This document shows, one piece after another, positions 7,069 to 16,311 of a DNA stretch of 64,000 nucleotides. A program made the translations under genes and the position numbers. This DNA comes from Sphingomonas montanisoli. Lineage in GTDB: Bacteria > Pseudomonadota > Alphaproteobacteria > Sphingomonadales > Sphingomonadaceae. Every line of letters starts with the position of its first letter. The stretch's first letter is position 1. Where the stretch lies: positions 496,001 to 560,000 of the forward strand of contig NZ_VTOU01000003.1 in assembly GCF_008274695.1 (NCBI RefSeq), read 5' to 3'. The notes beneath the pieces are model-generated. The model searched no databases and was not told the DNA's origin. It worked only from the letters and a program-made list of their open reading frames with translations.

Positions 7069-9354
7069 GTGACTGACAGCGTACCTGCCCCCGAACCCGG
7101 CTATATCCAGGGCCTGAACCCGCCCCAGCGTGAGGCGGTGCTCACCACCGAAGGCCCGGTCCTCGTTCTCGCAGGTGCCGGCACCGGAAAGACCGCCGCA
7201 CTGACCGCCCGCCTCGCGCATCTCGTTGCCACGCGCCGTGCCTGGCCTTCGGAGATCCTGGCCGTCACCTTCACCAACAAGGCCGCGCGCGAAATGCGCG
7301 AGCGGGTGGGCCGGCTTCTCGGCGAAGCGGTCGAGGGCATGCCCTGGCTCGGCACCTTCCATTCGGTCGCGGCGCGGATGCTGCGGCGACATGCCGAACT
7401 GGTGGGCCTCACCCCTACCTTCACCATCCTCGACACCGACGATCAGCTGCGCCTGATCAAGCAGATCCTGGCCGCCGCCGATCTCGACGAGAAGCGCTGG
7501 CCCGCGCGCCAGTTCGCGGGCGTGATCGATCGCTGGAAGAATCGTGGCCTCACCCCGGCGGATATCGACGCGGGCGAATCCGAACAATTTGCCAACGGGC
7601 GCGGCGGCGAGCTTTACGAGCAATATCAGGATCGCCTGCGTGCGGTGAACGCCTGCGACTTCGGCGACCTGCTGCTCCACATGCTCACCATCCTGAAGAC
7701 GCATCGCGACGTGCTGGAAAGCTATCAGGAACGCTTCCGCTATGTGATGGTCGACGAATATCAGGATACGAACAGCGCCCAATATCTGTGGCTCCGCCTG
7801 ATCGCGCAGCGCCGCAAGAATATCTGCTGCGTCGGCGACGACGATCAGTCGATCTATTCGTGGCGCGGTGCCGAAGTCGCCAACATCCTGCGTTTCGAAC
7901 GCGACTTTCCGGGCGCCGCGGTCATCCGCCTCGAACAGAATTACCGATCGACCCCACACATCCTGGCCGCCGCATCGGGCGTGATCGCGAACAATGGCGG
8001 GCGGCTGGGCAAGTCACTGTGGACCGAGGCGGCCGAGGGCGAGAAGGTGCGCGTCGTCGGTGTCTGGGATGGGCCCGAGGAAGCCCGCCGGGTCGGCGAG
8101 GAGATCGAGGCGCATCAGCGAAATGGCGGCGGGCTCGACGACGTCGCGATCCTCGTGCGTGCGCAGTTCCAGACGCGCGAGTTCGAAGACCGCTTCATCG
8201 CGATCGGCTTGCCCTATCGCATCGTCGGCGGCTTCCGCTTCTACGAGCGCGCCGAAATCCGCGACGCGCTCGCTTATCTGCGCGTCATCAGCCAGCCGGC
8301 CGACGACCTAGCCTTCGAACGCATCGTCAACACGCCGAAACGTGGGCTGGGTGACAAGGCGGTGTCGAAGCTGCACATGCTGGCGCGCGCCGAGGGAATC
8401 CCGCTGACGCTCGCCGCCGCGCGCATCTTGGGCACGGATGAACTGACCCCGCAGGCGCGCCGCGCGCTCGGCAACCTCGTCGGCGACATCGCGCGCTGGC
8501 GCGACCGGATGAACGACCTTCCCCATGCCGAACTGACCCGGCTGGTGCTGGAGGAATCGGGCTATACCGCGATGCTGCAGGCGGAAAAATCGACCGAGGC
8601 CGACGGTCGGCTCGAAAACCTTTCCGAACTGGCGCGCGCGATGGAGGAGTATGAAAACCTCCCCGCCTTCCTCGAACATGTCAGCCTGGTCATGGACAAT
8701 GATGCCGATGCCGACGCGGCGAAGGTGACGATCATGACGATCCACGCCGCCAAGGGGCTGGAATATGGCACGGTTTTCCTGGTCGGTTGGGAGGAGGGCG
8801 TCTTCCCCTCGCAACGCGCCCTAGACGAAGGCGGCCTCGCCAGTCTCGAAGAGGAACGCCGCCTCGCTTATGTCGCGATCACGCGCGCGCGACGGAAATG
8901 CACGATCGTCCACGCCGCCAACCGCCGCATCTACGGGCAGTGGACCTCGTCGATCCCGTCGCGCTTCGTGGGCGAATTGCCCAAGGAGCATGTCGATGCC
9001 GAGACAACGATGTCGGGCGGCGAATCCTTGTGGCGTGCGCAATGGTCCGAACAGTCCGATCCGTTCGCGCATGTCGCCCGCGCGCAGGGGCGTGGCCCCG
9101 GCTGGCAGCGGGCGGCGGCGGTCGGGCCGATCCCCAAATCGCCGGGCGCCAGCGGCCGCGTCCTCGAATCGCGCGCTTCGGCGGTCAGCATCGCGCAGCC
9201 CTCACGCAAGGACATCGCGCTGGGCACCCGCGTCTTTCACACCAAGTTCGGCTATGGCGCGGTCGTCGAGATCGAAGGCAACAAGCTTGAGATCGATTTC
9301 GAGCAATCAGGACGCAAGCGTGTGCTGGACAGCTTCGTGAGCGTACCGGGCTGA
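7069..9354 (+). CDS. uvrD: ATP-dependent DNA helicase UvrD/PcrA
   Basis: About 760 residues of superfamily 1A helicase. Motif I (Walker A) is AGAGTGKTAALTAR, motif II VMVDEYQDTN, motif III GDDDQSIYSWRGA, motif IV-like RLEQNYRS, motif V TIHAAKGLEYGTVFLVGWEEGVFPSQRA and motif VI VAITRARRK. The C-terminal segment GTRVFHTKFGYGAVVEIEGNKLEIDF is the PcrA/UvrD tail that contacts RNA polymerase. It unwinds DNA in mismatch and nucleotide excision repair. The GTG at 7069 (VTDSVPAPEPGYIQGLNPPQ) is the likely start because earlier in-frame residues look like spacer. Nothing unusual is seen. Confidence 0.96.
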   Translation: MTDSVPAPEPGYIQGLNPPQREAVLTTEGPVLVLAGAGTGKTAALTARLAHLVATRRAWPSEILAVTFTNKAAREMRERVGRLLGEAVEGMPWLGTFHSVAARMLRRHAELVGLTPTFTILDTDDQLRLIKQILAAADLDEKRWPARQFAGVIDRWKNRGLTPADIDAGESEQFANGRGGELYEQYQDRLRAVNACDFGDLLLHMLTILKTHRDVLESYQERFRYVMVDEYQDTNSAQYLWLRLIAQRRKNICCVGDDDQSIYSWRGAEVANILRFERDFPGAAVIRLEQNYRSTPHILAAASGVIANNGGRLGKSLWTEAAEGEKVRVVGVWDGPEEARRVGEEIEAHQRNGGGLDDVAILVRAQFQTREFEDRFIAIGLPYRIVGGFRFYERAEIRDALAYLRVISQPADDLAFERIVNTPKRGLGDKAVSKLHMLARAEGIPLTLAAARILGTDELTPQARRALGNLVGDIARWRDRMNDLPHAELTRLVLEESGYTAMLQAEKSTEADGRLENLSELARAMEEYENLPAFLEHVSLVMDNDADADAAKVTIMTIHAAKGLEYGTVFLVGWEEGVFPSQRALDEGGLASLEEERRLAYVAITRARRKCTIVHAANRRIYGQWTSSIPSRFVGELPKEHVDAETTMSGGESLWRAQWSEQSDPFAHVARAQGRGPGWQRAAAVGPIPKSPGASGRVLESRASAVSIAQPSRKDIALGTRVFHTKFGYGAVVEIEGNKLEIDFEQSGRKRVLDSFVSVPG

Positions 9355-9421
9355 TTTCCGCGCGTCTGGGCAAAGTGCATACGCTTGCATGCTTGCCCTG
9401 TCCCTCTAAGGCTGGCCGCCC

Positions 9422-10783
9422 ATGAACGAGGACGGCCTTCCCCAGCCCCGGCGCCTGCTCGCGATCATCGCATTGTCGATGGGCACCGCGCTGACGACGA
9501 TCGACGGCGCGATCGCAACGGTCGCCCTGCCGACGATCGCGCGCGATCTGCATGTCGACGGATCGGCGGCGGTGCTGGTGGTCACGGTCTACCAGCTGAC
9601 CCTGTTGATGACGATGCTGCCTTGCGCGGGGATCGGCGACCGGATCGGCCTGAAGCGCTTCTATCAATATGGGCAGTTGCTGTTCACCGTCTCGACGATC
9701 CTGTGCTTCTTCGCAAAGAGCCTGCCCTTCCTGCTGGTGGTGCGTGCGATGCAGGGGCTGGGGGCGGCCGCGACGCTCAGCATGATGGCGGCGACGATCC
9801 GCAACATCTATCCGTCCAGCCATCTCGGCCGCGGGCTGGGCGTCAACAGCGTGGTCGCATCGAGTTCGGCGGCGCTGGCGCCGACGCTGGGCGGCTTCAT
9901 CCTGCTCTATGGCCAATGGCCCTGGGTGTTCGCCGCCGCAGTGCCCTTCGCGATCCTGTCGCTGATCCTCGGTCGCCACGCCCTTCCCGATGTTCCGCCG
10001 TCGGGGGGCAAGTTCGATCTGATCGGATCGGTCTATAACGTCATCGTCTTCGGGCTGCTGATCTTCGGCCTCGAGGGGCTGGTGCACGGCGATTCGCCGA
10101 TCGTGTCGCTCGCGGTGATGGGCGCGGGCGCGCTGCTGGCGGTCCGCTTCGTCCAGCATGAACTGCGGGAGGAGCGGCCGATCCTGCCGGTCGATCTGTT
10201 TGCCAGCAAGCTGATATCGCTGTCGATCGCGGGCGCGCTGCTCGTCTTCATGGCGAATGTCAGCCTGACCCTGTCGATGCCCTTCCGTCTCCAGCATCTC
10301 TACGGCTTCACCCCGGCTCAGGTGGGCGCGGTGATGACGCCGATGCCACTGGCCCTGATGGTTATGGCGCCGATTTCGGCCACGCTCGCCGACAAGCTCA
10401 ATGCCGGGATATTGGGCGCGAGCGGCATGTTCGTGTTCGTGATCGGCCTGTTGCTGATGGCCTTCCTGCCGATCCACCCGACCTCGTTCGATGTCGCCTG
10501 GCGGATGGCGGTATGCGGTGTCGGCGTCGCGCTATACCTTCCCACCAACGTCCGCCTCGTCATGGCAGCCACCCCGCGCGATCGCGCCGCGGCGGCTGGC
10601 GGACTGACATCCACGACGCGCATGACCGGGCAGACGCTGGGCGCGACGATGGTCGCCGCACTCCTTGCGCTCGGCATCGGTGACGGGCGCATCCCCGTCC
10701 TCATCGCGGCATGCTTTGCGATGATCGGCGGCCTGTTCAGCGTCGGCCGGATCAGGCTCGGCAAGCCCGGCCAATCTCTCTAA
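9422..10783 (+). CDS. MFS drug:H+ antiporter, DHA2 (EmrB/QacA) type
   Basis: 453 residues with about 13-14 predicted membrane helices. It opens ALTTIDGAIATVALPTIARDLHV, the helix-1 D-x-T/I-x-V-x-V-A-L-P pattern of DHA2 exporters, and has motif A GDRIGLKRFYQYGQ and the helix-5 stretch ALAPTLGGFI. Such proteins export lipophilic drugs or metabolites with proton exchange. A gene for a membrane-fusion partner (EmrA-like) is absent, so it may act alone in the inner membrane. It follows uvrD after 67 bases and is followed by another MFS gene. The substrate cannot be assigned. Confidence 0.87.
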   Translation: MNEDGLPQPRRLLAIIALSMGTALTTIDGAIATVALPTIARDLHVDGSAAVLVVTVYQLTLLMTMLPCAGIGDRIGLKRFYQYGQLLFTVSTILCFFAKSLPFLLVVRAMQGLGAAATLSMMAATIRNIYPSSHLGRGLGVNSVVASSSAALAPTLGGFILLYGQWPWVFAAAVPFAILSLILGRHALPDVPPSGGKFDLIGSVYNVIVFGLLIFGLEGLVHGDSPIVSLAVMGAGALLAVRFVQHELREERPILPVDLFASKLISLSIAGALLVFMANVSLTLSMPFRLQHLYGFTPAQVGAVMTPMPLALMVMAPISATLADKLNAGILGASGMFVFVIGLLLMAFLPIHPTSFDVAWRMAVCGVGVALYLPTNVRLVMAATPRDRAAAAGGLTSTTRMTGQTLGATMVAALLALGIGDGRIPVLIAACFAMIGGLFSVGRIRLGKPGQSL

Positions 10784-10825
10784 TCTACCGATATAGTAGA
10801 ATTATGGCCACGCGCCCAAGCGTGG
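10784..10825 (+). promoter_or_regulatory. Dyad and hairpin between two MFS genes
   Basis: TCTAC-N7-GTAGA at 10784-10800 is followed by a hairpin CCACGC-N6-GCGTGG at 10808-10825. The first could be a repressor operator for the downstream exporter and the second a weak terminator of the upstream one (no T-run). The structures are seen; the roles are inferred. Confidence 0.3.
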
Positions 10826-10863
10826 GGTTGCGAGGGCGGGCTCGTCGCGCCTAGGACAATGCC

Positions 10864-12153
10864 ATGTTCCGGTCGACCTCCCCCTTTTCGATTCCGGCCT
10901 TCCGCTATTATTGGTTAGGCCGCCTCGCATCGACACTCGCGCAGAACGGGATGGTCGTGATCATCGGCTGGCAGGCCTATGACATAGCCCGCCGCACGAT
11001 GGCCCCGCGCGACGCCGCGCTCCAGCTCGGGTGGATTGGCGTCGCCCAGTTCCTGCCGCTGATGGCGCTGACGCTGATTACGGGGTGGACCGCCGATCGC
11101 GTCGACCGCCGCTTCATCGCGCGGCTGACCGCCTTCCTCGAAATCCTCTGCGCGGGATCGCTCGCCTGGATGGCATTCCAGGGCACGACGACCCTGCCCG
11201 CTTTGTTCACGGTCGCCGCGCTGCTGGGCGTCGCGCGCGCCTTCGCGGCGCCCGCGCTCCAGGCGCTCTCGCCCAACCTCGTCCCGCGCGCGATATTGCC
11301 CTCGGCGATCGCGATGAGCTCGATGGCGTGGCAGACGGGCGCGGTCCTCGGCCCCCCGCTCGGCGGCTTCCTCTACGCGTTGGGGCCGGCCGCGCCCTAT
11401 ATGTCGAGCACGATCCTGTTCGGCGTCACGCTGACGATGCTGCTGCTGATCGGCCCGGTGCCGCGCACCGCGCTCGATCGCGGGCGGCATCCGTGGGCGC
11501 AGATGATGGACGGCTTCTCCTATCTCGGGCGCAATCGGCTCGTGCTGGGCGCGATCTCGCTCGATCTGTTCGCGGTGCTGCTGGGTGGTGCCACCGCGAT
11601 GCTGCCGGTCTATGCCAAGGACGTCCTTCACGTCGGATCGGAAGGATTGGGCGCCTTGCGCGCGGCCCCGGCCGTCGGCGCGGTGCTGACCGCGATCTGG
11701 CTCGGCCGCCGTCCGCTCAAGGTCAATGTCGGCCTCAAGCTTCTGATCGCGGTCGGCCTGTTCGGAATCGCGACGATCGCCTTCGGCTATTCGCGCATCC
11801 TGCCGCTGTCGCTCGTCTGCCTGGCGGCGCTGGGCGCGGCCGACATGGTGTCGGTCTATGTGCGCCAGACGTTGATCCAGCTCTATACGCCGGATTCGAT
11901 GCGCGGCCGCGTCGGCGCGGTATCGACCCTGTTCGTCTCGGGATCGAATGAACTGGGTGAGGCGGAATCGGGCTTTCTCGCCGCCGCGATCGGCCCGGTG
12001 GCCGCGGTCGTCGCGGGCGGGGTCGGTACGATCATGGTCGCCGTCATCTGGGCGAAGCTGTTCCCGGAGATATTGCGCGCACGCACATTCGATCCGCCCC
12101 AGACGTTGGAAGACGCCCCCATCGACACACCAGCCACGGAGAAGGCCGCATGA
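10864..12153 (+). CDS. MFS transporter, MFS_3/EntS-like (DHA3) family
   Basis: 429 residues with 12 likely membrane helices. It begins [36 protein letters not shown], close to the EntS/MefA-type DHA3 family, with a helix 2-3 loop [14 protein letters not shown]. These export siderophores, macrolides or other amphipathic compounds. It overlaps cysK by four bases (ATGA), so the two are probably co-translated, which is unusual and might mean the exporter handles a cysteine- or sulfur-related product; that is only inference. Start ATG 10864 has weak AGGA upstream. Confidence 0.85.
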   Translation: MFRSTSPFSIPAFRYYWLGRLASTLAQNGMVVIIGWQAYDIARRTMAPRDAALQLGWIGVAQFLPLMALTLITGWTADRVDRRFIARLTAFLEILCAGSLAWMAFQGTTTLPALFTVAALLGVARAFAAPALQALSPNLVPRAILPSAIAMSSMAWQTGAVLGPPLGGFLYALGPAAPYMSSTILFGVTLTMLLLIGPVPRTALDRGRHPWAQMMDGFSYLGRNRLVLGAISLDLFAVLLGGATAMLPVYAKDVLHVGSEGLGALRAAPAVGAVLTAIWLGRRPLKVNVGLKLLIAVGLFGIATIAFGYSRILPLSLVCLAALGAADMVSVYVRQTLIQLYTPDSMRGRVGAVSTLFVSGSNELGEAESGFLAAAIGPVAAVVAGGVGTIMVAVIWAKLFPEILRARTFDPPQTLEDAPIDTPATEKAA

Positions 12154-13067
12154 CCAAGGCAGCTTCGGTTCTCGAAACCATCGGCAACACGCCGCACATT
12201 CGCATCAACCGCCTGTTCGGCGATGCCGAAGTGTGGGTGAAATCCGAGCGATCCAACCCCGGCGGATCGATCAAGGATCGCATCGCGCTCGCGCTGATCG
12301 AGGATGCGGAGAAGAGCGGCAAGCTCCAGCCCGGCGGCACGATCATCGAGCCGACCAGCGGTAATACCGGCATCGGCCTCGCACTCGTCGCGGCGGTGAA
12401 GGGTTACAAGCTCGTCCTCGTCATGCCCGAGAGCATGTCGATCGAGCGCCGCCGCCTGATGCTGGCTTATGGCGCCACCTTCGATCTGACCCCCAAGGAA
12501 AAGGGCATGAAGGGCGCGATCGAACGCGCGCTGGAACTGCAGTCGCAGACCCCGGGATCGTGGATCCCGCAGCAGTTCGAAAATCCCGCGAACATCGACA
12601 TCCATGTCCGCACGACGGCCGAGGAGATCTACGCCGATTTCAAGGACACGCCGATCGACATCATCATCACCGGCGTCGGCACCGGCGGCCACATCACCGG
12701 CGTCGCGCAGGTGCTGAAGGAGCGCTGGAGCAACCTCAAGGTGTTCGCGGTCGAACCGACCCTGTCGCCGGTCATCTCGGGCGGCCAGCCGGGTCCGCAC
12801 CCGATCCAGGGCATCGGCGCAGGCTTCGTCCCCGCCAATCTCCACACCCAGTTGCTCGACGGCGTGATCCAGGTCGATCCGGCCGACGCCAAGGACTATG
12901 CGCGTCGTTCGGCGCGCGAGGAAGGTCTGCTGGTCGGCATCAGTTCGGGCGCTACGCTGGCGGCAATCGCGCAGAAGCTGCCCGATGCGCCGGGCAAGCG
13001 CATCCTCGGCTTCAACTACGATACCGGGGAGCGTTATCTGTCGGTGCCGGATTTCCTGCCCGAATAA
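12150..13067 (+). CDS. cysK: Cysteine synthase A (O-acetylserine sulfhydrylase)
   Basis: 305 residues of fold-type II PLP enzyme. It makes L-cysteine from O-acetylserine and sulfide. The PLP lysine is in [12 protein letters not shown] near residue 40; the substrate loop is [11 protein letters not shown]; the phosphate-binding glycines are [10 protein letters not shown]; the C-terminal [10 protein letters not shown] is intact. It overlaps the preceding MFS gene by four bases and ends next to the convergent LysR gene. No cysE (serine acetyltransferase) is nearby. The K-D-R and T-S-G-N-T-G motifs make the call firm; cysM/cystathionine synthase-like proteins are longer. Confidence 0.95.
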   Translation: MTKAASVLETIGNTPHIRINRLFGDAEVWVKSERSNPGGSIKDRIALALIEDAEKSGKLQPGGTIIEPTSGNTGIGLALVAAVKGYKLVLVMPESMSIERRRLMLAYGATFDLTPKEKGMKGAIERALELQSQTPGSWIPQQFENPANIDIHVRTTAEEIYADFKDTPIDIIITGVGTGGHITGVAQVLKERWSNLKVFAVEPTLSPVISGGQPGPHPIQGIGAGFVPANLHTQLLDGVIQVDPADAKDYARRSAREEGLLVGISSGATLAAIAQKLPDAPGKRILGFNYDTGERYLSVPDFLPE

Positions 13068-13991
13068 TCAGACCTTCGCGAACCCCACCCCGCCGTCCTC
13101 CGCGCTCGCCACGAACTGGTCGAGCAACCAGGAGGCGGCCGGGCCGGGCGGCGTGTCGCGGCGCCAGATTCCCGCGAAGCCATAGCTGCCGCCCGTCGAA
13201 TCGGGCATCTGGAGGCGGACGAGCGTGCCCGCGACCAGATCGCCTTCGATCATGGGGAGCGGCATGTTTCCCCAGCCGATCCCCTCGCGCAGCAACTGAT
13301 GCTTCGCGCCGAGATCGGCGAGCCGCCAGGTGCGCGGCGACGACACCGCGAAGTCGCGCCCTGCCGTCAGCGGCGAACGATCGGTCAGCACCAACTGGAT
13401 ATGATCGCGCCCCGCCCCCGGCGGCAGCGGGTGCTGGCGCGCCAGCGGATGATCGGGGGCCGCCACCGGCACCATCAGCACCGTGCCCGCCTCGACATGG
13501 TCGATCCCCTCCATCCCGAAGGACAGCGGCCCGCTGATCCCGACGACGGCTTCCTTGTCGAGCACCAGGGCCGCGATCGCGCCCAGCGCCTCGACGTGAA
13601 GACGCAACGTCACCGTAGGGAACTGCGCTGAGAAGGCGCGCAGCACGCGACCCAGCCGTTCGGACGGCAGCATGACATCGACGGCGATGCTCACCTCGGC
13701 TTCCAGCCCGTCGAGCAGCCCCTTCACCTTCGCGCGCAGCCCGTCGATCCCCTGCGACACCGCACGCGCCTCGGCCAGCACCGCGCGGCCCGCGACCGTC
13801 AGCTTCGGACGCCGCGTCCCCTCGCGATCGAACAGGCTGAGGCCGAGCTGCGCCTCCAGATTGGCGACGCCGTAGCTGATCACCGAAACCGCGCGGTTGA
13901 GCTTGCGCCCCGCCCCCGCGAAGCTCCCGGTTTCCACCACGGCGAGGAAGATTCGCAGCTGATCGAACGTCGGCATCCCCGGATTCGCCAT
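13068..13991 (-). CDS. LysR-family transcriptional regulator
   Basis: About 307 residues: an N-terminal winged helix (FDQLRIFLAVVETGSFAGAGRKLNRAVSVISYGVANLEAQLGLSLFDRE) and a C-terminal substrate-binding domain. The ATG at 13991 (MANPGMPTF) is preferred, with GGGGG a few bases upstream, over an upstream in-frame Met. It is divergent from the DUF/pirin genes and the intergenic dyad at 14003-14027 sits between them, so it very likely regulates that set and itself. The effector is unknown; LysR of pirin neighbourhoods often sense stress or phenolics, but this is not shown here. It ends directly against the cysK stop. Confidence 0.88.
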   Translation of the reverse strand: MANPGMPTFDQLRIFLAVVETGSFAGAGRKLNRAVSVISYGVANLEAQLGLSLFDREGTRRPKLTVAGRAVLAEARAVSQGIDGLRAKVKGLLDGLEAEVSIAVDVMLPSERLGRVLRAFSAQFPTVTLRLHVEALGAIAALVLDKEAVVGISGPLSFGMEGIDHVEAGTVLMVPVAAPDHPLARQHPLPPGAGRDHIQLVLTDRSPLTAGRDFAVSSPRTWRLADLGAKHQLLREGIGWGNMPLPMIEGDLVAGTLVRLQMPDSTGGSYGFAGIWRRDTPPGPAASWLLDQFVASAEDGGVGFAKV

Positions 13992-14002
13992 CACGGCCCC
14001 CA

Positions 14003-14027
14003 TTTCAACTTCATCGAATAGTTGGAA
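14003..14027 (+). promoter_or_regulatory. Candidate LysR operator (dyad) between regulator and pirin genes
   Basis: TTTCAACT (14003-14010), nine bases, and AGTTGGAA (14020-14027) form an inverted repeat with 7 of 8 arm positions complementary. It lies 12-36 bases upstream of the LysR start and about 75 bases before the divergent 14101 gene, the usual place for a shared LTTR site. The spacing does not fit the strict T-N11-A rule. Function inferred. Confidence 0.5.
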
Positions 14028-14100
14028 CGATTTTATCCGTCTGATCCGAGAAGTCGAGAGTGGGTAGAAGCACCTCAACAGCAAGGATCAGGAGGACGAG

Positions 14101-14412
14101 ATGGGACAGCAACTAGCAACGATGCCGATGCTCAGCACCGCCGAATGGCGCGCTGTCTCGGTGGCCTTCAACGATGCGGCGGATGTCCGCTGCGGGGTTT
14201 CGGGCCAGCCCGGCAAATTGTCGCGGATCTTTTCCGCGCTGACCGGGATCGAACCGAAGCGGCCGCTGGCCGATGCCCGGCTCGAGGCGCTGCGCGGCTT
14301 CGTCTGCCAGACCCGCACGACCCGCAAGGAAGCGGCTGAGCTGGTCCCAACCTTGATCGAGCAGGGTTTCAACCGCGCCCAAATCCAGGCGCTCGCCCTG
14401 CTCGCCGCCTGA
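14101..14412 (+). CDS. Conserved-looking hypothetical protein next to pirin
   Basis: 103 residues: MGQQLATMPMLSTAEWRAVSVAFNDAADVRCG, then a mixed helical region ending LIEQGFNRAQIQALALLAA. No signal peptide, no membrane helix. A perfect AGGAGG is seven bases before the ATG, so it is translated. It is first in a run with two pirin genes and divergent from a LysR regulator. I do not recognise a family. Its small size and helical C-terminus suggest a small regulator or partner protein, which is a guess. Confidence 0.6.
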   Translation: MGQQLATMPMLSTAEWRAVSVAFNDAADVRCGVSGQPGKLSRIFSALTGIEPKRPLADARLEALRGFVCQTRTTRKEAAELVPTLIEQGFNRAQIQALALLAA

Positions 14413-14435
14413 TCCGAACACGAGGAGTAAGAAAG

Positions 14436-15134
14436 ATGATCGAACTGCGTCCCTTCAACAGCCTCGGCGGCGAAAATCATGGCTGGCTGAACGCCAAGCA
14501 TCATTTCTCCTTCGCGGGCTATCATGACGCGGCCCGGATGGGCTGGGGCAATCTGCGTGTCTGGAACGACGACGTGATCGCAGCAAACACCGGCTTCCCG
14601 CCGCACCCGCACCGCGACATGGAGATCATCACCTATGTCCGCGAAGGCGCGATCAGCCACCAGGACAATCTGGGCAACAAGGGCCGCACCGAGGCCGGCG
14701 ACGTTCAGGTGATGTCGGCCGGCACCGGCATCACCCACGCCGAATATAACCTCGAGGACGTCGAGAGCCGGATCTTCCAGATCTGGATCACGCCGACCCG
14801 CAGCGGCGAAAAACCCAGCTGGGGCGCAAAGCCCTTCCCCAAGGGTGATCGCGCCGGGCAGTTCGTGGTGCTCGCTTCGGGCTTCGCGAACGACAATGAT
14901 GCGCTGCCGATCCGCACCGATGCCCGCGTGGTGGGTGCGACGATCAAGGCCGGCGAAACGGTCGAATATCGCCTCGGCAAGGACCGCCGCGGCTATCTCG
15001 TCCCCGCCACCGGCAAGATCGAGATCGACGGTGTCACCATCAACGCCCGTGACGGCGCCGCGATCAGCGAGATCGAGGTGCTGAAGGTGACCGCGATCGA
15101 GGACAGCGAGATCGTCCTCGTCGACGCGGCGTAA
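14436..15134 (+). CDS. Pirin-family protein (YhhW-like bicupin)
   Basis: 232 residues, the usual pirin length. It has the N-terminal cupin motif FPPHPHRDMEIITYVREGAISHQD and the ITHAEYN segment, so the metal ligands H-x-H, H and E known for YhhW-type quercetinases and human pirin are all kept. Family members are iron-binding; some oxidise quercetin-like flavonols, others act as redox-sensing co-regulators. It is the second gene in the run behind the LysR regulator, with AGGAG before the start. The function as an oxygenase versus a regulator is not decided by sequence. Confidence 0.85.
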   Translation: MIELRPFNSLGGENHGWLNAKHHFSFAGYHDAARMGWGNLRVWNDDVIAANTGFPPHPHRDMEIITYVREGAISHQDNLGNKGRTEAGDVQVMSAGTGITHAEYNLEDVESRIFQIWITPTRSGEKPSWGAKPFPKGDRAGQFVVLASGFANDNDALPIRTDARVVGATIKAGETVEYRLGKDRRGYLVPATGKIEIDGVTINARDGAAISEIEVLKVTAIEDSEIVLVDAA

Positions 15135-15352
15135 GTCCCCGAAGGCCGGGCGGCCTGCCCCTCCCCCGCCCCCGGCCCAGGCTGCCGGACCCGACGTCCC
15201 CCACAGGGGTCCGGCAGCCGCCCTTTCCCCCCACCCGAACGGAGCCGCAGGCTCCGCAAGGCCGAACGGCCGCCCGAGCTTATTGCGAGGAAGCCAAGCC
15301 GAGTGGATACTCGGCGCCCGGCGTTTGAGGGCTCAAACCAAAGGACTCATCA

Positions 15353-16273
15353 ATGACCATCCGAACTTCCGATATCGACGGCGTCGACATGGTGATCCTG
15401 CCCCCGGTCCGCGACCTGGGCGACGGCTTCACGGTGCGCCGCGCTTTGCCCTCCGCGCATCGGCGGATGGTCGGCCCGTTCATCTTCTTCGATCAGATGG
15501 GTCCCGCGGCCTTCACCGGCGACGAAGGGCTGGACGTGCGCCCGCACCCGCATATCGGCCTGGCGACGATCACCTACCTGCTCGAAGGGGAGATCATGCA
15601 CCGCGATTCGGTAGGCAGCGTTCAGCCGATCCGTCCGGGCGAGGTCAACTGGATGACGGCCGGATCGGGCATCGTCCATTCCGAACGCACGCCCGATGCG
15701 CTGCGCCCCACGGGCAGTCGCCTCGCTGGCCTGCAGACCTGGGTCGCACTGCCGACCGCGCATGAGGAAACAGATCCCAGCTTCGCGCATCACAAGGCCG
15801 ATACGATCCCGGCGATCGAGGATGCGGGCACGAAGCTGACCCTGATCGTCGGCACGTCGGATGGGTTGAAGTCGCCCGTCAAAACCTTCTCCGACATGGT
15901 CTATGCCGACATCGTCCTCGCCCCCGGCGCCCGCTACCAGCTGAAGGGCGAGCATGTCGAACGCGCGGTCTATGTCGTGTCTGGCGAGGTCGAGGTAGTC
16001 GGCCAGTCGGGCAGCTTTGCGGCCAACGAACTGGTCGTGTTCAAACCCGACGCCGAGATCGTGCTGCGATCGACCGCAGGTGCCCGCCTGATGCTGATCG
16101 GCGGCGAGCCTTTCCCCGAGAAGCGCAACATCTACTGGAACTTCGTCTCGTCCTCACAGGACCGGATCGAGCAGGCGAAGGCTGACTGGCGCGGCCAGCG
16201 TTTCCCGAAGGTGCCTGCGGAGAGCGAGTTCATCCCGCTCCCCGAAGACCCCAAGCCCGTCCGTTATCCGTAA
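15353..16273 (+). CDS. Second pirin-family protein
   Basis: 306 residues, longer than the neighbour at 14436 and of a different pirin subfamily with an extended C-terminus. The ligands are kept: [27 protein letters not shown] and [11 protein letters not shown]. The closing region contains [31 protein letters not shown], a hallmark of the larger bacterial pirins. Iron-dependent dioxygenase or redox-linked regulation is the family role. It follows the smaller pirin after 218 bases, a gap with a GC-rich but gene-free spacer, so it may have its own promoter. The two pirins under one LysR suggest a stress or phenolic response. Confidence 0.87.
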   Translation: MTIRTSDIDGVDMVILPPVRDLGDGFTVRRALPSAHRRMVGPFIFFDQMGPAAFTGDEGLDVRPHPHIGLATITYLLEGEIMHRDSVGSVQPIRPGEVNWMTAGSGIVHSERTPDALRPTGSRLAGLQTWVALPTAHEETDPSFAHHKADTIPAIEDAGTKLTLIVGTSDGLKSPVKTFSDMVYADIVLAPGARYQLKGEHVERAVYVVSGEVEVVGQSGSFAANELVVFKPDAEIVLRSTAGARLMLIGGEPFPEKRNIYWNFVSSSQDRIEQAKADWRGQRFPKVPAESEFIPLPEDPKPVRYP

Positions 16274-16276
16274 CCT

Positions 16277-16305
16277 TAGATCCTCCTCCGGAGGGAGAGG
16301 ATCTA
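16277..16305 (+). terminator. Hairpin between convergent pirin and MFS genes
   Basis: TAGATCCTC (16277-16285) and GAGGATCTA (16297-16305) pair perfectly over nine bases around an 11-base loop. It lies between a plus gene ending at 16273 and a minus gene ending at 16312, so it would serve both strands. There is no T-run, so it may be a processing or Rho-independent-like stop of weak strength. Confidence 0.55.
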
Positions 16306-16311
16306 GTTCGA

